NCBI GenBank assembly: GCA_014804365.1
Contig: JAAUZX010000057.1
Coordinates: 1-35,148, forward strand
Reading direction: 5' to 3'
DNA: 35,148 nt
Source: Lachnospiraceae bacterium
GTDB taxonomy: Bacteria > Bacillota > Clostridia > Lachnospirales > Lachnospiraceae
Below the pieces are notes generated by a model. It saw only the letters and a program-made list of their open reading frames with translations. It was not told the origin of the DNA and did not search any database. Below, piece by piece: positions 33,301 to 35,148 of the stretch (positions are counted from its first letter, which is position 1; every line of letters begins with the position of its first letter). A program made the position numbers and the translations under genes.

Positions 33301-34887
33301 ATATACTAACTTCCGTTCCCTGACAGTACCGTCTGCATTATAAATGCACACTCTGACTGTTCCCATTTGGGCTAGTTTGGATAACTGTGCATTGGTTAAC
33401 ACAGACGCGGTATTGCTGCTTGTATTTGTGCCACTATAAAGAGTCTGAGTAATCTCACTAATCGCATGGACTTCCCATGAACAGTTTGCTGAGACGAGCA
33501 GTGAGTCGGCGGAATGAATATTTATATACCACTCCGGTTGCTCAGCTTTGCGTGAGGATAATATGGTATCACCTTTCATCAATTTAAAGCTAAATTCTTT
33601 CTGCCAATTCTTATAAATAATTGATTCTTCACTAAATTCAATGTATTTTCCATTTGGATTTCTTTGAACAACTGCAGTATTCTTGTAAGTTGGCATGTTA
33701 TCAATCGATAAATAAGCTAACATTTCATATGTAACCAGATCTCCCTCATCACAATTAACGCCTTCTCCAATATATATTCTGACTCTACCTGGTGAACTAT
33801 CGTACAACTGCCCATTCTCTAAATATTCCGTAAAATAAATGCCTTCGTTTCCTACTCTCGTCTCACAATGCCCTGCTCCGCCAGCATAAAGCGCATCGCC
33901 AGCTACTATCACACGAGCATCTACATAGTTCTCTAATCCCATGTCTGTACTTACTTTTTTTAGACAATAAAAGTTGCCCCATTTATTACCACGTTTATAA
34001 CCACACTTAGGGTCTTCCTCAACATACTTTGCTAAAACTTTGTCCCCGTCAGCATTATAAAATGTCGGGATATTATTTTTCCCAAGATTTAATCCATATA
34101 CAAAAACAGAAACATAATTTCCGGTATCATCCGAAAAGACAGTCTGATCTTTTTCATCATTGTACCACTCTCGATAGTATTTACGACTTACATTATAAAT
34201 GATTGGTTTACTGGATGCATAATAAGCTTTTTTTTCTCTATAAATTCTCCCAGTAGATGCAAAAACCAACACATCATAATATCCATCAGCAATATCATTA
34301 GCCAATGTAATATCTCCAAACCAACCATATATCTCATATTCCTTTGGAATTATTTTTTCATCAAGCGAATATCTTAATCCGTTTTTACCTGTGTAAAACA
34401 TAGAATATCTACTAGATGAACTAAATGAGTCCGTATAACGAACCGCTGCCGTTAATGCTGCTGCGCTTGTTCCCGATGGAACTAACTGTAATTTAGTCCA
34501 TCGCTCATTTTGTTGAAATGTATATCCGCGTGCATATAACATTTCAATTGATACACCTTTTTGGGATGATATGTATTCCATATCTCCGCCCCATTTCCAC
34601 GCTGTACCTTCACCTGAAATCCACTCATCCACTAACTCCGTCTTACCAACAATCATATACTCTTTTTCACCTATGACAAAATAGATTTTAAGGGTATGTG
34701 TCCCTACAGTCGCATCCGCCAGTTTACTATCCAGCACCAATGTCAAGCAACCTCCACAGTCAGACCACGTCGGCTTATTATACGTAAACTTATCCGACGA
34801 TATTGTCCCCAACACAGTCATACTTCCGTCGTCTATCTGATATGCCACGTTGGTAATCTGTGTTGTTCCTGCATCCCACTCTGGCAA
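27349..34887 (-). CDS. Giant multidomain surface protein, 5' end disrupted
   Basis: At least 2,512 residues. The reading frame is open upstream of the TTG at 34887 to a stop at 35040, reading DTENVTEIEGFIQEKYYRQE just before the TTG region. That stretch has no ATG/GTG, SD or signal peptide, so the N-terminus is missing. From residue 1 = 34887: beta-rich region of unknown type (1-540), carboxypeptidase-regulatory-like domain (near 545-610), Gly-rich barrel-like part (near 900-960), propeller-like WNKATENWSEP/YAVWQN repeats (1050-1190), acidic S/T/E linker (1205-1335), CARDB-like domains (1540-1745), an Flg_new repeat (1750-1822) and nine ~75-residue Ig-like repeats (1825-2511). No catalytic motif, LPXTG or SLH seen. 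An adhesin or matrix role is likely. A bidirectional terminator and an ISAs1-like transposase lie directly upstream. Confidence 0.75.
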   Translation of the reverse strand: MPEWDAGTTQITNVAYQIDDGSMTVLGTISSDKFTYNKPTWSDCGGCLTLVLDSKLADATVGTHTLKIYFVIGEKEYMIVGKTELVDEWISGEGTAWKWGGDMEYISSQKGVSIEMLYARGYTFQQNERWTKLQLVPSGTSAAALTAAVRYTDSFSSSSRYSMFYTGKNGLRYSLDEKIIPKEYEIYGWFGDITLANDIADGYYDVLVFASTGRIYREKKAYYASSKPIIYNVSRKYYREWYNDEKDQTVFSDDTGNYVSVFVYGLNLGKNNIPTFYNADGDKVLAKYVEEDPKCGYKRGNKWGNFYCLKKVSTDMGLENYVDARVIVAGDALYAGGAGHCETRVGNEGIYFTEYLENGQLYDSSPGRVRIYIGEGVNCDEGDLVTYEMLAYLSIDNMPTYKNTAVVQRNPNGKYIEFSEESIIYKNWQKEFSFKLMKGDTILSSRKAEQPEWYINIHSADSLLVSANCSWEVHAISEITQTLYSGTNTSSNTASVLTNAQLSKLAQMGTVRVCIYNADGTVRERKLVYFQYDGSEISFPINIETLSDWQVKVVDYKGQPIQDAEVTYRRQTKMTSDKGIVTLTDYVPGSSLSISKSGYVTYTVDSFVKDPTGCTTCRLLNAGGTFEYAYMTLNGKVTDLLTKEVTINTYYKTTDFTIDYKVYGAYETCELYSGKKKVAESSNGKFSNLRFSSFQVGEPVYLYVKRKPEQSDKIRVGIQVIKLDPKVLEFSIGDDMSVKAPDQIPIIGGRELKIDLGTLPVQTKISADDKIQIGINVAELAKKEKDWFSTLKKMNKNNFSKYLSEAYENDEKDKIKPEFKVMGYLEGPITNSDYLKGKLLMEISMKYKNENQYSIVGVPVVVEFSISGKANADGSITFTAEQGFSGGKVRVGGEIGAGLYGGVGLAKVASAGIYGAAAIGLQWDIFPVEVRGVNEFYVKGNAGVKVKILGKDVAKYALIDGTWYIINNDTSVTALSDDLSESGVYNINNDAIYENLSRAYLKADGNMPDWASNSQTYEDGSINETILQGAACLDIVPQVIRMGDTVMLFYLTDAGTGRDAANRSMLVYSIWNKATENWSEPKAVLDDGTADYEPDLYTDGTMIYAVWQNAEESLAGNLTLNEISDHLVLHTAVYDEEQDMFVSLGDIRSENGLFQQNPQIVADGDNVSVYWYENEQDNVLGLSGSNRIYQALLQDAEAASDKSEIQSAEDKEPEEEDTGTKDMDVEVTGAGDLDVEESDAEDVAVEDLGIEESGYNGIFRKYVAVEPDTEAAVLEEDETDETVSGNTLPDETEPEETEASETTEPEENEVKETVSENTIPEETVSENTISENTIQNTLYGAEDRAIQPWAVTFLQDETECIVSADAGRASGKSGYAYAAGKLDGQYDVSQGRVVFLAQGADAVTLDHGAIGSVEFTPVYAGETLTWYLDGDIRYIDASDNTASLFGESRLPSSTYTLLADGTGSPEILFPVNLDGKSNLYRISYENGEFLTALQVTDQEDYIQYADGFIDDGKTILVYNKMEVNDAFEEVNNSLCMGALAHSYQDIVMQSAGSMIRQDTETGEDILEIIAQLYNNGTVKVEGLSLSLAKSDGTVLETVAIDALLEPGEAGYGVAVFSLDSIKEEAEYTVTVSGVTETNLSNNSSSLVLGEASLQVDAELIAVADTREMHVGIQNTGVTSCGGTVSVRDAESGVEYCSSVFEPISAEQTAFAQIDIDTAIFTQKDTVAFEVVVTPDAEGVETVSDFVTAYAPTYAVNFVTDTEESIVYVSHGERIDFPENPTKEGAYFAGWYDTQDLQTGTLYTEETPIMEDVMLYARFVQEKTNIPLENCSVSEIPTQLYTGKALKPAVTVKWGSEVLNSKKDYTVSYQNNKEQGTATVTITGKGKYTGSITRRFLIKYDMNKVSISKIPAVNFNGENHTPDMTITYLKKTLAKNTDYTVTYTNNRNAGTAGITLTGKGKYTGTKTVTFQIKGTAITGMVFEKIPDVPYNGSASRPSVTVKTKDGTQLQAGADYRLIYENTVNKGTATVTVVGNGNYTGTKKLTYKVVAKPITEAMISRIEDAIYTGSPIKPAVTVKDGGTELAAGKDYTVSYSKNKAVGTATVTVKGKGNYSGTVKLPFEIQKCSLEDNAQISVQVSDIAYTGKAVKPKVQVYEGSRKLPASGYTLSYADNIEMGTGTVTITGKGSYTGTVTTQFRIVEKAKLITSLKIGKIADVVYTGTAIEPDVTITDGTYTLAKGTDYELSYKNQYNAGKATVTIKGIGSYAGSEDVIYKIGKHAVGNKTVLGEGFEIGKILDQRYTGYALKPDVVVKNQGKTLVLGTDYKLSYRNNTKIGTASVTLTGIGNYSGSYNAVRFNIVSWDYNDLQAQIKDQVYTGKVLKPQVTFYTGGEAVTLKSGTAVKVVYKDNKSAGTATATITGKGELKNMTPITISFEIEQADIMGAVVGRIPNQTLKGVAVKPIPKVKVGKNTLKAGRDFTVSYLRNGVKGEAEVIIMGIGNYTGECRKSFIVQ
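27352..29412 (-). repeat. Nine tandem Ig-like coding repeats
   Basis: Each unit of ~225-240 bp encodes a domain with the pattern YTGxAxKPxVTV...L..G.DYTVSYxNNxxxGTATVTIxGKGNYTG. The copies are diverged at DNA level (none identical), unlike the NPY repeats, so they are old duplications or under diversifying selection. Confidence 0.8.
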
Positions 34888-35003
34888 CGCTGCACCAATG
34901 AATAAAGCGTAACCATCTTCCTGCCTATAATATTTTTCTTGAATAAATCCTTCTATCTCTGTAACATTTTCTGTGTCTATATAACTAGCACGGTAAACGC
35001 ATG

Positions 35004-35036
35004 AAAAAAATCGACGGATAATCCGTCGATTTTTTT
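35004..35036. terminator. Bidirectional terminator at the insertion-sequence boundary
   Basis: AAAAAAATCGACGG (35004-35017) and CCGTCGATTTTTTT (35023-35036) form a perfect 14-bp inverted repeat with a 5-nt loop. Both directions end in a T7 run. It separates the disrupted surface-protein gene from the transposase gene and probably lies inside the left end of the insertion sequence. Confidence 0.8.
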
Positions 35037-35089
35037 GTCATTTTTTGATATACTTGTTTTAGAACGAATATATCAAAGGAGAAAGAAAC

Positions 35090-35148
35090 ATGAATAATTC
35101 CATTATGAAATATTTTGAAGTGATTGAAGACAAACGGGAACCATGGAA
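35090..35148 (+). CDS. ISAs1-like transposase, N-terminal fragment
   Basis: Only 19 codons are in the window: MNNSIMKYFEVIEDKREPW. The pattern F..I.D.R resembles the N-terminal DDE_Tnp_1-associated motif (FxxIxDxRrxxxxxHxL) of ISAs1-family transposases, which would continue with the DDE catalytic domain past the edge. A strong SD (AAAGGAG, 8 nt) precedes ATG 35090. Just upstream a 9-bp inverted repeat (35044-35052 with 35069-35077) borders the SD and could limit translation. Family assignment rests on few residues. Confidence 0.6.
   Translation, partial: MNNSIMKYFEVIEDKREPW

Overview
The window looks like chromosomal DNA from a gut-type Clostridia, most likely Lachnospiraceae. The evidence is the moderate GC content with AT-rich intergenic regions, Gram-positive ribosome-binding sites (AGGAGG type), the gene order yicC-remA-gmk-rpoZ-rimO-pgsA-cinA, a PadR/DUF1700 operon, an RqcH homologue, and very large secreted proteins built from bacterial Ig-like repeats. 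Genus is an inference I cannot settle from sequence alone. Nearly everything is on the minus strand. The plus-strand genes are an AraC regulator, rqcH, and the start of a transposase at the right edge.

Left part (1-4.3 kb): the start of an N/I-rich partial gene behind a consensus promoter; a PBECR4-like nuclease gene with its own terminator, preceded by a compact structured leader that ends in an intrinsic hairpin (reminiscent of a type III toxin-antitoxin layout); a nucleotidyltransferase; and a padR-DUF1700-membrane protein operon. Next (4.3-7.1 kb) come an ABC-2 exporter (ATPase plus two permeases) and, upstream of it, a leader with its own promoter, a 25-codon peptide, mutually exclusive hairpins and an intrinsic terminator. 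This reads as a leader-peptide attenuator.

Middle part (7.1-19.7 kb): carB standing without carA, a divergent AraC-family regulator, a ~2,044-residue secreted family-16 glycoside hydrolase with seven Ig-like domains and six CBM4/9-like modules, and a single-pass membrane protein with a prion-like NPY repeat domain and an Asp/Tyr-rich stretch. The last of these sits at the 3' end of the housekeeping operon.

Right part (19.7-35.1 kb): the housekeeping operon running yicC, remA, gmk, rpoZ, rimO, pgsA, cinA with overlapping or tightly spaced genes; a divergent rqcH (ribosome-associated quality control); and a >2,500-residue multidomain surface protein. The 5' end of this last gene has no start codon or signal peptide and abuts a bidirectional terminator and the start of an ISAs1-like transposase, so it appears interrupted by an insertion sequence. 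Two compact elements with long terminal inverted repeats (6690-6815 and 25208-25367) look like MITE-type or long-hairpin repeats. No tRNA, rRNA or CRISPR array was seen.
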